This document shows, in pieces, positions 48,077 to 57,412 of a DNA stretch of 64,000 nt. A model generated the notes under the pieces. It was given only the letters and a program-made list of their open reading frames with translations, was not told where the DNA came from and searched no databases. Positions within the stretch are counted from its first letter, which is position 1. The number at the start of each line of letters is the position of its first letter. The translations under genes were made by a program, and so were the position numbers. The DNA is from Alphaproteobacteria bacterium (GTDB taxonomy: Bacteria; Pseudomonadota; Alphaproteobacteria; Thalassobaculales; Thalassobaculaceae), in the NCBI GenBank assembly GCA_024742275.1, contig JANSYS010000011.1, positions 62,001-126,000 of the forward strand, in the 5' to 3' direction.

Positions 48077-48110
48077 CCTGCACCTAGCGCCGCATCCGAG
48101 GAGACCGGTC

Positions 48111-48797
48111 GTGAAGCTCTATATCGGCGGAAAATGGTCGAGCACCTGGACGATGCGCGGCTGGCTCGCCTGCAAACTGTCCGGCCTCGACTTCGACACC
48201 GAGACCATCTTCCTGTCGCGCGAGGACAGCCGGGAGAAGCTGGAGGCGGTCTCGCCGACCGGCCGCATTCCCGTCCTCCTGCATGACGGGCAGCGCATCA
48301 CCGACACCTGGGCGATCGCGGAGTACCTGTGGGAGCTCGCCCCGGACAGCGATCTCTGGCCTAGGGACCGGCGCGCCCGCACCGCCGCCCGGATGATCGC
48401 CGGCGAGATGCACGGCCACTTCTTCGAGCTGCGCTACTCGCTGCAGATGAACCTGGTGAAACGCTGGCCGATCGCCAACGGCATCCCGTCCAACGTGAAG
48501 CTCCTGGACAAGCCAGGGGTGCGCGATCAGGTCGCGCGGGTGCAGAAGATCTGGCGGACGACCCGGGCGGACTGGGGGGCCGGCGGGCCGTACCTGTTCG
48601 GCGAGCGGTTCTGCTTCGCCGACGCCATGTACGCCCCCATGGCCAGCCGGTTCCGCACCTACAGCGTCGAGACCGACCCGGTCTCCGCCGCCTATATCGA
48701 GGCGTGCCTCGACCATCCCTACGTTCTGGAGTGGATTCGCGGGGCTGAGGAGCAGGCGCGGGAATTGGGATGGGACGCCGTCGCGGCGTGGCCGTGA
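48111..48797 (+). CDS. Glutathione S-transferase family protein
   Basis: GST-fold protein of 228 residues: MKLYIGGKWSSTWTMRGWLA start (GTG codon at 48111), VSPTGRIPVLLHDG with the cis-Pro, TWAIAEYLWEL, and a helical domain ending in CFADAMYAPMASRF. The N-terminal Ser/Thr cluster could supply the catalytic residue. It follows the deacetylase gene after the tandem repeat and has GAGGAGA upstream. The substrate is unknown. Confidence 0.88.
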   Translation: MKLYIGGKWSSTWTMRGWLACKLSGLDFDTETIFLSREDSREKLEAVSPTGRIPVLLHDGQRITDTWAIAEYLWELAPDSDLWPRDRRARTAARMIAGEMHGHFFELRYSLQMNLVKRWPIANGIPSNVKLLDKPGVRDQVARVQKIWRTTRADWGAGGPYLFGERFCFADAMYAPMASRFRTYSVETDPVSAAYIEACLDHPYVLEWIRGAEEQARELGWDAVAAWP

Positions 48798-48972
48798 TCG
48801 GTCGATTTCCGATTCTTTGAAGGATCGATGTGAACTCGAAGCAGAAATGCCGAACGTCGCCGGCGGTTTGAGCCACGCCAAAGTCGCCGAGCCGCCCTTT
48901 AACCGATTGCCGAAGGACCTATATCTGGGCAGCCATGTCGTAACAGCGGCATTACAACTGGGAGGCCAAATA

Positions 48973-49971
48973 ATGAACATGTTGAAGACGCTCGCATTGG
49001 GCGTCGCCCTAACCATGTCCGCAGGGTTGGTTCACGCTGAGGAAAAGGACTATGTCCTCAACACCGCCTCGACCGGCGGTACCTATCATCCGGTGGGCAC
49101 GGCGATTTCCACGCTGACCAAGGTCAAGCTCCTGCCGAAGGAAAAGTTTTCGCTGACCGCCGTCAATTCCGCCGGCTCCGGCGCGAACGTGCAGGCGCTC
49201 GGCTCCGGTACGGCGGATTTCGCCATTCTGCAGGGGCTCTTTGGCGCCTATGCGAAGACCGGAACCGGCCCGGTTTCCGAGCCGCAGTCGAACCTGCGCT
49301 CGGTGTCCATGCTGTGGCAGAACGTGGAGCACTTCGTCATTCCGACCGAATTGGTCAAGACCGGCACCATGGAAGACCTGGTCGCGCTCAAGGGCCAGGC
49401 GGCCGGGATGGGGCGGCAGAGCTCGGGAACGATCGGCTCGAACCGCGTTCTGCTCGCGGGCCTTGGGCTGAACATGGACGAGGACTTCGAGCTGATGTAC
49501 GGCGGCTACGGGCCGACGGCGTCGGCGTTGGCCAACGGCCAGATCGTCGCGGCCGGGCTGCCCGCCGGCCCGCCGGTCGGTGCCGTCACCCAGTTGCTGG
49601 CCGCCAACAGCGGTAAGTTCACGATCCTGAACGTCACGGCGGACGAACTGGCGAAGATGGATGACGGCCGCAACCTCTGGGTTCCCTACACCGTTCCAGC
49701 CGGGACCTATCCGGGGCAGACTTCGGATATCCAGACCATCGGTCAGCCGAACTTCCTGGCGGTCAACGACACGGTCGACGAGAACCACGTCTACATGCTG
49801 ACCAAGACGATGTACGAGAACCTGGCGTTCCTCCAGGCCATTCACCCGGCCACGAACGCGATGTCTCTGGAGAAAGCCCTCGCCGGCCTGCCGGTTCCGC
49901 TGCATCCGGGCGCACAGCGGTACTACGAGGAGATGGGCCTCGCCATTCCAGACCATCTTAAGGCTCAATAA
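48973..49971 (+). CDS. TAXI-family TRAP transporter solute-binding protein
   Basis: Periplasmic binding protein of 332 residues. The signal peptide MNMLKTLALGVALTMSAGLV ends at HAEE. The mature start NTASTGGTYHPVGTAISTL is the classic TAXI motif, and SAGSGANVQALGSGTADFAI follows. ATG 48973 with GGAGG seven bases upstream is preferred; the open frame from 48817 is not family-like. It is followed by the fused TRAP permease gene. TAXI proteins bind glutamate or dicarboxylate-like solutes; none is assigned here. Confidence 0.93.
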   Translation: MNMLKTLALGVALTMSAGLVHAEEKDYVLNTASTGGTYHPVGTAISTLTKVKLLPKEKFSLTAVNSAGSGANVQALGSGTADFAILQGLFGAYAKTGTGPVSEPQSNLRSVSMLWQNVEHFVIPTELVKTGTMEDLVALKGQAAGMGRQSSGTIGSNRVLLAGLGLNMDEDFELMYGGYGPTASALANGQIVAAGLPAGPPVGAVTQLLAANSGKFTILNVTADELAKMDDGRNLWVPYTVPAGTYPGQTSDIQTIGQPNFLAVNDTVDENHVYMLTKTMYENLAFLQAIHPATNAMSLEKALAGLPVPLHPGAQRYYEEMGLAIPDHLKAQ

Positions 49972-49992
49972 TCCGACAAAGATCGGGTAGGC

Positions 49993-50018
49993 AGGGGCGC
50001 GTCCACGGACGCGCTCCT
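49993..50018 (+). terminator. Hairpin between TAXI binding-protein and fused permease genes
   Basis: AGGGGCGCGTC and GACGCGCTCCT pair with one mismatch around the loop CACG, 22 bases after the binding protein stop; GTCCTTTCG follows. With little T run it may be a partial terminator or an RNA-stabilising structure that favours the binding protein. Confidence 0.5.
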
Positions 50019-50053
50019 GTCCTTTCGTCGCAGAAATACGGGGGGACAGCGTC

Positions 50054-52240
50054 GTGAGCGAACGCGAAGATGCCGGTGCGCTCAACCGCGCCGACTTGCT
50101 CGATCTATCGGCACCGAACAGGACCGCCGCGTCGCAGTTCGCCGTCATTTTCGCGGCGGCTTTCGGTATCTGGCACATTGCCACGAACGTCTATCTGAAC
50201 GAACCGGGGCTATGGCAGAACGCCATCCATTTCGGTGGGTTCGCGTTTCTTGCCGCCATAACCCTATCCCCCTTCGGCCGGCGGTCGAACACATGGCTGG
50301 CCTGGTCGGTGGACCTCGCCTACGCGACGTTGATCGCCGCCTCGGCGATGTGGATCGCCGGAAACGAAAACAGCATCTACGAACGATCCCTGGCGGTGAC
50401 GGGCCAGGGGTGGCAGTTGAGTTGGATCGACTGGGCCGCGGGCGGGATCGTGATCTTCGCCTGCATCGACCTGTCCCGCCGGGTTTCCGGTTGGGTGATT
50501 CCGATCCTCGTGATCCTCTCGCTTTGCTACATCCTTTTCCTCGGCACCTACATGCCCGGCGTGTTTCGGGCGGCCAGTCTGCCCCTCGACGACGTCCTAT
50601 TCCGAAGCCTGTTCAACGACGAGGGCATGTTCGGAATCCTGGCGGGAATCTCCTCCACGAACATCGCCCTATTCATGATCTTCGGCGGTTTTCTCGTGGT
50701 TTCCGGCGCCAGCCACTTCGTCATCGAGGTCTCGAAGATCATCGCCGGTCGCGTGAAGGGTGGCGCCGCCTTCGTCGCGGTGATCTCCTCGGCGCTGACC
50801 GGCACGATCTCCGGATCGGCGGTCGCGAACACCGCCTCGACGGGGGTGATCACCATTCCACTCATGAAGGCGAACGGGTTCCGCGCAAAGTTTGCAGGCG
50901 GAGTCGAGGCGGCGGCCTCGACCGGCGGGCAGATCATGCCGCCGATCATGGGCGCCGGCGCCTTCGTGATGGCGAGCTACACCGGAATTCCGTACGGCAC
51001 CATCGTCGCCGTCTCGGTGGTTCCGGCGATCCTGTACTTTCTCTCCATCGCCTTCATCGTGCGGATCGAAGCGGTGAAGCAGAACGCCGGGGCCGAAATC
51101 GACATGACGGTCGACAGCGGCAAGCTGGTCTCGGGTGGGCTCGTTTTCATCATTCCGCTGACGACGATGGTCTGGCTGCTGCTGACCGGCGTGACGCCGG
51201 CCTACGCCGCATGCTGGGCGATCGCCGCTCTGATCGGTACGTCGTGGTTCACAAGCGTCGTGGCGCGGTTCGTGCCCAGCGACCGGTTCGAGCCCGTCGT
51301 CATGGGACCGAAGAAGATCGTTGAGGCGTTGGTCTCCGGCGTGAACGCGTCGGTTCTGACCGCGATCCTGTTGGTCACCATCGGCCTCATGAACAACGCC
51401 ATCGTCACCAGCGGCGTCGGCAACGGCTTCTCGCTGATGATCGTGCAATGGTCCCAGGGGTCGCTGGTGATCGCGCTGGCCCTGATCGCCATCGCCTCCC
51501 TGGTGCTCGGCATGGGACTGCCGGTCACCGCGGCCTACATCATCATCGCGATCCTGACCGCCCCGGCGCTGGCCGGGATCATGGCCGATACCATCGTCGT
51601 CGAACAGCTTGTCCAGGGCATCACCGATCCAGCGAAATCGGCGCTGTTCTTCCTGGTCGACCATCCGAACGTGGCGAAGATAGCGCAGGGAATGACGAAA
51701 CCGGAGGCCTGGGACCTGGTCGCGTCCATCCCGTTCGAGGTCGCGGTCACCATCCGTCCGGCCCTGGTCGACCCGACCCAGACCATGAGCTTCCTGCTGA
51801 TCGCGCATCTCATCATCTACTGGCTGAGCCAGGATTCGAACGTCACGCCGCCGGTCTGTCTCGCCGCCTTCACCGCGGCGGGCATCGCCGGGTCGCGGCC
51901 GATGGCCACCGGTTTCGAGAGTTGGAAGATCGCCAAGGGCCTCTACATCATGCCGCTGCTCTTCGCCTATACGCCGCTGATCTCCGGTGATTTCGGCGAG
52001 GTGATGCATATCGCCGTGTTCTCGCTCTTCGGCATCTACGCCACGAACGCGGTGATCCAGTGGTACAGCGAGGGGCCGGTCGGCATTCTGGAGATCTGCG
52101 CACTGGTCGGCGGCGCCACGCTAGCGTTCTGGCCCTTGATGCTGCCGGCCAACCTCGCCGGCGCAGCCCTGATCGTTCTCGTTGTCGTTTGGACCCGCAT
52201 TAAGCTCGCAAAACAGACGGCGCAATCCGAGGGTCCCTGA
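50054..52240 (+). CDS. TRAP transporter fused permease (DctQ-DctM)
   Basis: Membrane protein of 728 residues combining the small and large TRAP permeases, as is usual with TAXI binding proteins. The N-terminal third has four hydrophobic segments; the rest has the DctM-like motifs SSALTGTISGSAVANTASTG and VLGMGLPVTAAYIIIAILTA. The start is GTG 50054 with GGGGGA upstream. It lies 82 bases after the binding protein gene and is convergent with the Mrr gene. Confidence 0.94.
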   Translation: MSEREDAGALNRADLLDLSAPNRTAASQFAVIFAAAFGIWHIATNVYLNEPGLWQNAIHFGGFAFLAAITLSPFGRRSNTWLAWSVDLAYATLIAASAMWIAGNENSIYERSLAVTGQGWQLSWIDWAAGGIVIFACIDLSRRVSGWVIPILVILSLCYILFLGTYMPGVFRAASLPLDDVLFRSLFNDEGMFGILAGISSTNIALFMIFGGFLVVSGASHFVIEVSKIIAGRVKGGAAFVAVISSALTGTISGSAVANTASTGVITIPLMKANGFRAKFAGGVEAAASTGGQIMPPIMGAGAFVMASYTGIPYGTIVAVSVVPAILYFLSIAFIVRIEAVKQNAGAEIDMTVDSGKLVSGGLVFIIPLTTMVWLLLTGVTPAYAACWAIAALIGTSWFTSVVARFVPSDRFEPVVMGPKKIVEALVSGVNASVLTAILLVTIGLMNNAIVTSGVGNGFSLMIVQWSQGSLVIALALIAIASLVLGMGLPVTAAYIIIAILTAPALAGIMADTIVVEQLVQGITDPAKSALFFLVDHPNVAKIAQGMTKPEAWDLVASIPFEVAVTIRPALVDPTQTMSFLLIAHLIIYWLSQDSNVTPPVCLAAFTAAGIAGSRPMATGFESWKIAKGLYIMPLLFAYTPLISGDFGEVMHIAVFSLFGIYATNAVIQWYSEGPVGILEICALVGGATLAFWPLMLPANLAGAALIVLVVVWTRIKLAKQTAQSEGP

Positions 52241-52327
52241 CGCCAACAACGCTGCGGATCCGGTTGCCTTCCGACCGCCGGAAAAAAACGCGACTTTTTT
52301 GTGCGCCTTTTACGCGCTTGGAGGTGC

Positions 52328-53248
52328 TCAAAAAGCCTCGAACCAATCGGTTTCGACGGTCACCCTCTCGACCGTTTCCGTTCTGACGCCCAGGTCGTAC
52401 TGCTTCAACAACTCGCACAGGCTTTGCCCGTCGATCAGATCGATGGCGATGGCTCCGTCCCGTGTCGCTTCTTCCGAGGCTTGGCTTGTGAACGTGCCGG
52501 TGGTGATGAACAGACCCTTGTCGGCCCGTCCCTGCACGGCGCCCCGGAAATCACGGATCTCCTTCGATCCGACGCTGCCCTTCCATCGCTTGCACTGGAA
52601 GTAGATCTGGAACGACACGAGGTTCACCCGAAGCACCCCCACGCCGTCGATCCCGCCGTCGCCACTCTTGCCGCGCACTTCCACCTTCACGAATCCGGCT
52701 TCGCGCAGGAGCCGTTGAGACAATCGCTCGAAGTCTCCGGGATCGATGCCCTGAAGCACGGAGAGAAGGCGGGATTTCCAGTCCGTGTCCGGTGTTTCCT
52801 CTTCGATATCGACGTCGGCCGAGTCGTCCGGCGAGTCCGTTTCGTTGGCCCGCTTCCGATTGCGCTTCTGACGCGCGCGTTCGCGTTCCTCGTCACTGAC
52901 CTGCCGGTGGATCGCCTGCATCTCGGCCAACGTGCTGAGCTGTTCCCCCTCTTCGGTAAGCGCCCAAACGCCCCTGGATGAGTTCCGCAGCGCTCCGCCG
53001 CGCTTGAGGTAGGTACGAGCCCAAGCCAGGTAGTACTTCACGCGGGATCGAGGATCGTCGTTGGCCATTGTATAGGACTGCTCCGCCTCGCTGAGCCCTT
53101 CGATCTCGATGATTTTCTCGTCCAATTCGTGGATGGAGGCCGATCCGCCCATGCCGATCAGCGCCTCGATCGTGGCGAGCATCATCCCCGGCAGGTCCGG
53201 GAGGCCTTCCTTTCCCACAACAAATCGGCGCTTCGCCGTCCCGCTCAT
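52328..53248 (-). CDS. Mrr-type restriction endonuclease
   Basis: Protein of 306 residues. The N-terminal half is a winged-helix Mrr_N-like domain (SRVKYYLAWARTYLKRGGAL, GVWALTEEG). A charged linker follows, then the Mrr catalytic domain: GKSGDGGIDGVG supplies the Asp and FQCKRWKG the QxK pair of the PD-(D/E)xK nuclease fold; GLFITTGTFTSQA is also conserved. Its ATG overlaps the stop of the large methylase-nuclease gene by four bases (ATGA), so they are translated together. Mrr proteins often cut modified DNA, but some act as partners of methylases. Confidence 0.9.
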   Translation of the reverse strand: MSGTAKRRFVVGKEGLPDLPGMMLATIEALIGMGGSASIHELDEKIIEIEGLSEAEQSYTMANDDPRSRVKYYLAWARTYLKRGGALRNSSRGVWALTEEGEQLSTLAEMQAIHRQVSDEERERARQKRNRKRANETDSPDDSADVDIEEETPDTDWKSRLLSVLQGIDPGDFERLSQRLLREAGFVKVEVRGKSGDGGIDGVGVLRVNLVSFQIYFQCKRWKGSVGSKEIRDFRGAVQGRADKGLFITTGTFTSQASEEATRDGAIAIDLIDGQSLCELLKQYDLGVRTETVERVTVETDWFEAF

Positions 53249-56200
53249 TCTTGGGTCTCCTTCGCGCAGGCTCTTTCCAGGAGCTGGATCTCTTCCTCCG
53301 ACAGATCGAACAGTCCGTAGACAATTCGGTCGATCTCGGCTTCCGCTTGGCGGATTTCAGCGCTCAACCGCGAAATCTCGGCGCGATCTCGCTGGATCCA
53401 GTCCTCCCAAGCGGATCGCTCGGAAAGCGGTATGTCGGCTTTGAAGGCCTTCTTCACTTCCGTCCGGAAAGACGCGAAGTCCGGCAGCCTCCACCATTCC
53501 CTAAGTTTCGTCGTGAGCTTTGGCTCGCGGTCTGACGGGCAGAGATCCGGTAGACGACGAACAAGCGCTCTCTGAAGATCAAGGCGATACCGGGCTGCCT
53601 CTATTGCTGCCACGCTCGCCTTGGATAGGTCCGATCGTTTGCTTTCAGACAATTTAGGTACAGGCATCGTCTCGACGTACTGGACGCGAAGCTCATGATA
53701 CCCACCACGAACCGGCGGGCTCATTGATGAAAGCAGAAACCAAAAAACCCTGCTGTTCAAAAGCGCGAGTAGAGAAGTGTCGCTCGACGGCACCATGTAG
53801 GACTTGTCATTCGAAAAGGCTCCAGTGGTATCGAAAGAGAAATTCCTATCCGAGTTAAAGTGTGGATAGCTGATCTTTTCTGATCCGAAATGCTGCGCAT
53901 AAGCTTCCTGAGCCTGTTGCAGTTCGAACCATTCCTGTTTGGTTGCCCGTTTTTCCAGGCGATCCTTGAACGGCAACAACCAATCGCGAATAGCCGGATA
54001 GTCGTCGATCCGCACACGGTTTTTCGGGATGTAGATCAGCCACAAACCCCGCGGTTCGGAACGCCAACGCTTTAGGTCCTTGCCTTCGAGGAAGGGCTTC
54101 AGCAAGTCGGCGGATTTCGGATCGGCTGCGCACAGGCGATCCTTGGTCTCCGTGTCGATCACGAAAGCTTCGTTGAGGCCTGTAACCACCCCTCGTAGCG
54201 GAGCGCCGTAAACCTCCTTCAGAATCCTTCCCCCACGTCGGATCTTTTCCCGCAGTTCCCGAAGGGCGGGGGATTCCAATTCCCAGGAACCGTCTCCGAG
54301 AGCCGATTGCGGATACGACGCGCGGACCGTCTCCCAGGTCGCCAGGAAGTTGGCCTCGGGGAGCGTCTCCACCTTCCAGAAGTTCAAGTGATGGTCCTTC
54401 TTCGCCTGCCCCCGACAGAGAACGAGGATCGCCGGATATGTCGTGACGCCTTCGAAAACCTGCAGGTCCCCGAAGTCGACCACCCCCTCGATCGTCGCTT
54501 CCCGCAGAAGGTATCTGCGGAGCGGCCTGCCCGACCCCGTCTTGAAGAAGGTATTCGAGGAGATGTATCCGAGGCGTCCCCCCGGCTTCAGGAGCCTCAA
54601 CCCCCGTTCGTAGAAATAGCAATAAAGATCCGCACGGTCGGACACGACCTCGTAGCGTTTTTCCAGATAGGGCTTCAGTGCCTTCAGAAACTCCATTCGA
54701 ACATACGGCGGATTGCCGAGAACCACGTCGAAACCACCCTCGGCGAACACTTCGGGAAACGCCGTTTCCCAAGTGAATGCGTGGTCGAGATACGCGAAAT
54801 TGCTATCTTCTATCAGACTGTCGCCAACCCGGATGTTTCCCGCCAGGCTATCGAGCACCTTTCCCCGACGCGCCGTCTTGATCCATAGCGACAGCTTGGT
54901 GATCTCAACGCTCTCTTCATTGACGTCGACACCGAACAGGTTGTTCGACAGGATCTCGCTGTCGGTCACGTAATCGAGTAGGTCGCCATAGTGTCGAGTC
55001 TGCGGCGAGAGCTGTTTGATCTTATCGTTCACGCGCGTCAGTTCGGCCTTCATGAAGTCGAACGCAACCACCAGAAAGACTCCAGACCCACATGCGGGAT
55101 CGACAATCCGCAGACGATGTAACCTTTCGCGGTAGGCTTCCCATGCGTCGAGTTCCGACGAGCCTCGACGCCATGGGATCGCTTCATAGTCGCTGAGATC
55201 CGCGCCTTTCTTGGCGTACCCGCTCACGACCTCCGCAAAGATCTCGCGCAGGTGCCTGCCCAGGGTTTCCGCAACGATGAAACGAGCGATGTAGTCGGGC
55301 GTATAGACCACGCCGTCACGTTTTCGACGGCCGCTGGTACCGCTAACTGGTTCCGGTTCCTCGTCCTCGCCTCTGGCCGCAGCCTGAAGCCGCTCGACGT
55401 CCGCAATGGACTGCTCGAAGATATGCCCAAGGACCGTAACCGAGATTTCGGATGCGAAGTCATACTCGCCAAGGGTCTTGAATCCCTCGCAGACGGCATC
55501 GGGCAGACCCAGTCGATCGATCCGATCATCCGCTCGAAAAAGCCCCCCGTTGTACCGTGGGATCTTTAGGTCATCGCTACCTTGGTCGATGGCCCGAAAC
55601 AGGCCCTTGAAGTTTTCCCATATTGGTTTGGGGTTGTACGCATCGCGCGCTTTGAACGCATCGCCGAGCGTGTTCATGGGAAGCAGACCGGTGTCTTCCG
55701 CGAACGCGACGAAGAGCACCCGGTCGAGGATCTTCTGGGCGAGCGCAATCTCATCCAGCGGTTCGATGCCGATGTCCGCGTCTTGGACCGCCTGCAACAG
55801 CCTCAACCTTAGGGATTTGTAGTCGCGATACAGGCTATCGGTGATGTCCTTGTCTTCGCGCCGACTCTCCTTCAGCAGATCAAGGGTTCGCCCCGAGAGC
55901 AGGCTTTCGGCGGATAGCAGCAGTCTAAAACGCGCATACTCCGCTTGGTTGGTTAGCTGATCCAACCGAAAGGCTTCGTAGGCAGCGGTGCCCTCGCCGA
56001 ACCCGTAGAGCCGCAGTTCAATGTAGTTTGATACCAGAACCCATTTAACGCCTGGCGCATTCGTGGCGTACTCCCACGCCTGTTGCACCGGCGATTTGTT
56101 GCGACCCGGCATGATCGCATCGAGATCGCGGGTATCCGCACCCTTGAGTTCGAACGGAGCTATGATTTCAGGCTTCTCGCCGCCGAAACGACCGAGTGCG

Positions 56201-56493
56201 AGATCCACGCTCCCCCGCAAAATCGTCTGCTCTGTTGCGACCGTATACTCGGCGCCCGAGGCTGGCCCCGAGTACCCTAGAACACCTTCGACGATCTTGG
56301 CGGTGAATTGGCCGTGGAGAGCGACCTCTTTCAGCTCTCTGATCCGGCCTGAATTGACGAGGTCCGCCCATTCGGTGACCACGCCCAGGTGCTCCGGGGC
56401 AATCGCTACTTCGTTGATATGCCGTTGAATGGTTTTTCGGTTGAAGAGGCTCAACGAATTGCTCGCCCGAGAAGCGTTGTACCGACAGAGCAA
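53245..56493 (-). CDS. Type IIG-like restriction-modification enzyme (nuclease, N6-adenine methylase, TaqI-like specificity domain)
   Basis: Single-chain enzyme of up to 1082 residues. An N-terminal PD-(D/E)xK nuclease is suggested by SVDLALGRF (Asp 97) and FELKGAD (Glu 115, Lys 117). The methylase core has VDPACGSGVFLVVAFDF for cofactor binding and NPPYVRM near residue 592 for adenine methylation, with a GVVYTPDYIARFIV entry motif. The C-terminal 400 residues form the target-recognition part. No ATG start is visible; TTG 56493 opens the frame, and TTG 56454 (MSLFNRKTIQ) is a good alternative. It precedes the Mrr gene with a four-base overlap. Confidence 0.88.
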   Translation of the reverse strand: MLCRYNASRASNSLSLFNRKTIQRHINEVAIAPEHLGVVTEWADLVNSGRIRELKEVALHGQFTAKIVEGVLGYSGPASGAEYTVATEQTILRGSVDLALGRFGGEKPEIIAPFELKGADTRDLDAIMPGRNKSPVQQAWEYATNAPGVKWVLVSNYIELRLYGFGEGTAAYEAFRLDQLTNQAEYARFRLLLSAESLLSGRTLDLLKESRREDKDITDSLYRDYKSLRLRLLQAVQDADIGIEPLDEIALAQKILDRVLFVAFAEDTGLLPMNTLGDAFKARDAYNPKPIWENFKGLFRAIDQGSDDLKIPRYNGGLFRADDRIDRLGLPDAVCEGFKTLGEYDFASEISVTVLGHIFEQSIADVERLQAAARGEDEEPEPVSGTSGRRKRDGVVYTPDYIARFIVAETLGRHLREIFAEVVSGYAKKGADLSDYEAIPWRRGSSELDAWEAYRERLHRLRIVDPACGSGVFLVVAFDFMKAELTRVNDKIKQLSPQTRHYGDLLDYVTDSEILSNNLFGVDVNEESVEITKLSLWIKTARRGKVLDSLAGNIRVGDSLIEDSNFAYLDHAFTWETAFPEVFAEGGFDVVLGNPPYVRMEFLKALKPYLEKRYEVVSDRADLYCYFYERGLRLLKPGGRLGYISSNTFFKTGSGRPLRRYLLREATIEGVVDFGDLQVFEGVTTYPAILVLCRGQAKKDHHLNFWKVETLPEANFLATWETVRASYPQSALGDGSWELESPALRELREKIRRGGRILKEVYGAPLRGVVTGLNEAFVIDTETKDRLCAADPKSADLLKPFLEGKDLKRWRSEPRGLWLIYIPKNRVRIDDYPAIRDWLLPFKDRLEKRATKQEWFELQQAQEAYAQHFGSEKISYPHFNSDRNFSFDTTGAFSNDKSYMVPSSDTSLLALLNSRVFWFLLSSMSPPVRGGYHELRVQYVETMPVPKLSESKRSDLSKASVAAIEAARYRLDLQRALVRRLPDLCPSDREPKLTTKLREWWRLPDFASFRTEVKKAFKADIPLSERSAWEDWIQRDRAEISRLSAEIRQAEAEIDRIVYGLFDLSEEEIQLLERACAKETQE

Positions 56494-56672
56494 CGACTAT
56501 GCCCCAAATTCATCGGAGCAGTATGACTGATCAAGCACGCATTTCTAGAGTATCTATCGGTGAAAACTAACGAAAGCTGACCCCTCGATACCCTACAGTC
56601 CACGGCGCCATGAGGGCAGTGGGGTTCGAGGCCGCAGGTCTGGGGCAATACTATAAGAGAGATCGGGAAAGC

Positions 56673-56735
56673 TGGCGGAGGGGATGGGATTCGAACCCAC
56701 GTTAGGGGTTTCCCCCTAAAACGGTTTAGCAAACC
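56673..56735 (-). tRNA. tRNA-Ser(GCT) 3' fragment, probable attachment site
   Basis: On the minus strand, GGTTTGCTAAACC forms an anticodon hairpin with anticodon GCT, followed by a long serine-type variable arm (TTAGGGG, loop GAAA, CCCCTAA), a T arm with GGTTCGAATCC, and the acceptor end CCCCTCCGCCA. The expected 5' acceptor GGAGGGG and the D arm are absent; the sequence upstream is unrelated. A 3' part without its 5' half is the scar left at the far end of elements that integrate into a tRNA gene. Its orientation places element DNA to the right and chromosome to the left. Confidence 0.8.
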
Positions 56736-56922
56736 CTCGCCGTACTCGACGAATATCGCAAAAAAAACGAATAACACGAGGGAAATTGCGGCGTTCAGAC
56801 AAGCGCAGGACGCGCAAACAGCGCGAACATATGCAGATCGCGTTGGCACAAACGGGGGCACAGTAACGTCGACGACGACAACAGCAACTCGGCGCCGGTC
56901 GACGAGAGTGCGGATTCCGACG

Positions 56923-57029
56923 CAAGCCGGCCGGGTATTGCGAGATGAAGTCGGCCGGTGTTCCGATTTGAAGCCGGCCACCATTCCGACATGAAGCCGG
57001 CCACCGTTCCGAGATTTATCCGGCCACCT
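56923..57029 (+). repeat. Imperfect 23-base tandem repeats at the IS21 end
   Basis: Copies begin near 56923, 56947, 56970, 56993 and 57016. The middle ones read GAAGCCGGCCACC plus ATTCCGACAT or close variants; the outer ones are more divergent. The regular 23-base spacing supports transposase-binding repeats. Confidence 0.8.
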
Positions 57030-57412
57030 GGCTGACGGTCCCGGCGCGCCTTCCGGGTCAGCACCTCGGGCATCACGCTTGCCTCGTCTTGTGACGAGGA
57101 GGGAGCGGGATGCCGGCGAAGAGAGAGCTGACCATGCGACAGATACGACAGATGCTGCGGCTGACGCGCGACGGTGTGAGCGCCCGTGAGATCGGGCGCA
57201 CACTCGGAGCGGCGCGCAGCACGATCCAAGACAACCTGAACCGGGCAAAGGCGGCGGGTCTGAGCTGGCCTTTGCCGGGTGATCTGAGCGACGACATGCT
57301 GGAGCAGCGGCTGTTCGCGCGTGCCGGTGCGCGTCACGGGTTCCGTCGTCGGTCCGAGCCGGACTGGGCGTCGCTGACCTGCGAGCTGAAGCGCCCCGGC
57401 GTCAACCTGACG
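56923..57412 (+). mobile_element. IS21-family remnant (left end and 5' part of istA)
   Basis: The left part holds several 23-base repeats with core AAGCCGGCCACCNTTCCGA, as found at the ends of IS21-family elements where the transposase binds. The right part encodes the N-terminal 100 residues of IstA. The rest of istA and all of istB are missing; the sequence joins IS481 DNA near 57412. Confidence 0.75.

Noticed and set aside
56673-56760. An intact tRNA-Ser gene
   Set aside because: The 5' acceptor strand GGAGGGG and the D arm cannot be found upstream of the anticodon arm on the minus strand.
56923-57029. The 23-base repeats considered as a short CRISPR array or iterons of an origin
   Set aside because: There are no unique spacers and no cas or rep gene; their place just before an istA start fits IS21 terminal repeats.
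56451-57248. A 265-codon minus-strand frame across the tRNA fragment and IS21 end
   Set aside because: It runs through the tRNA piece, terminal repeats and antisense of istA, and has no recognisable domain.
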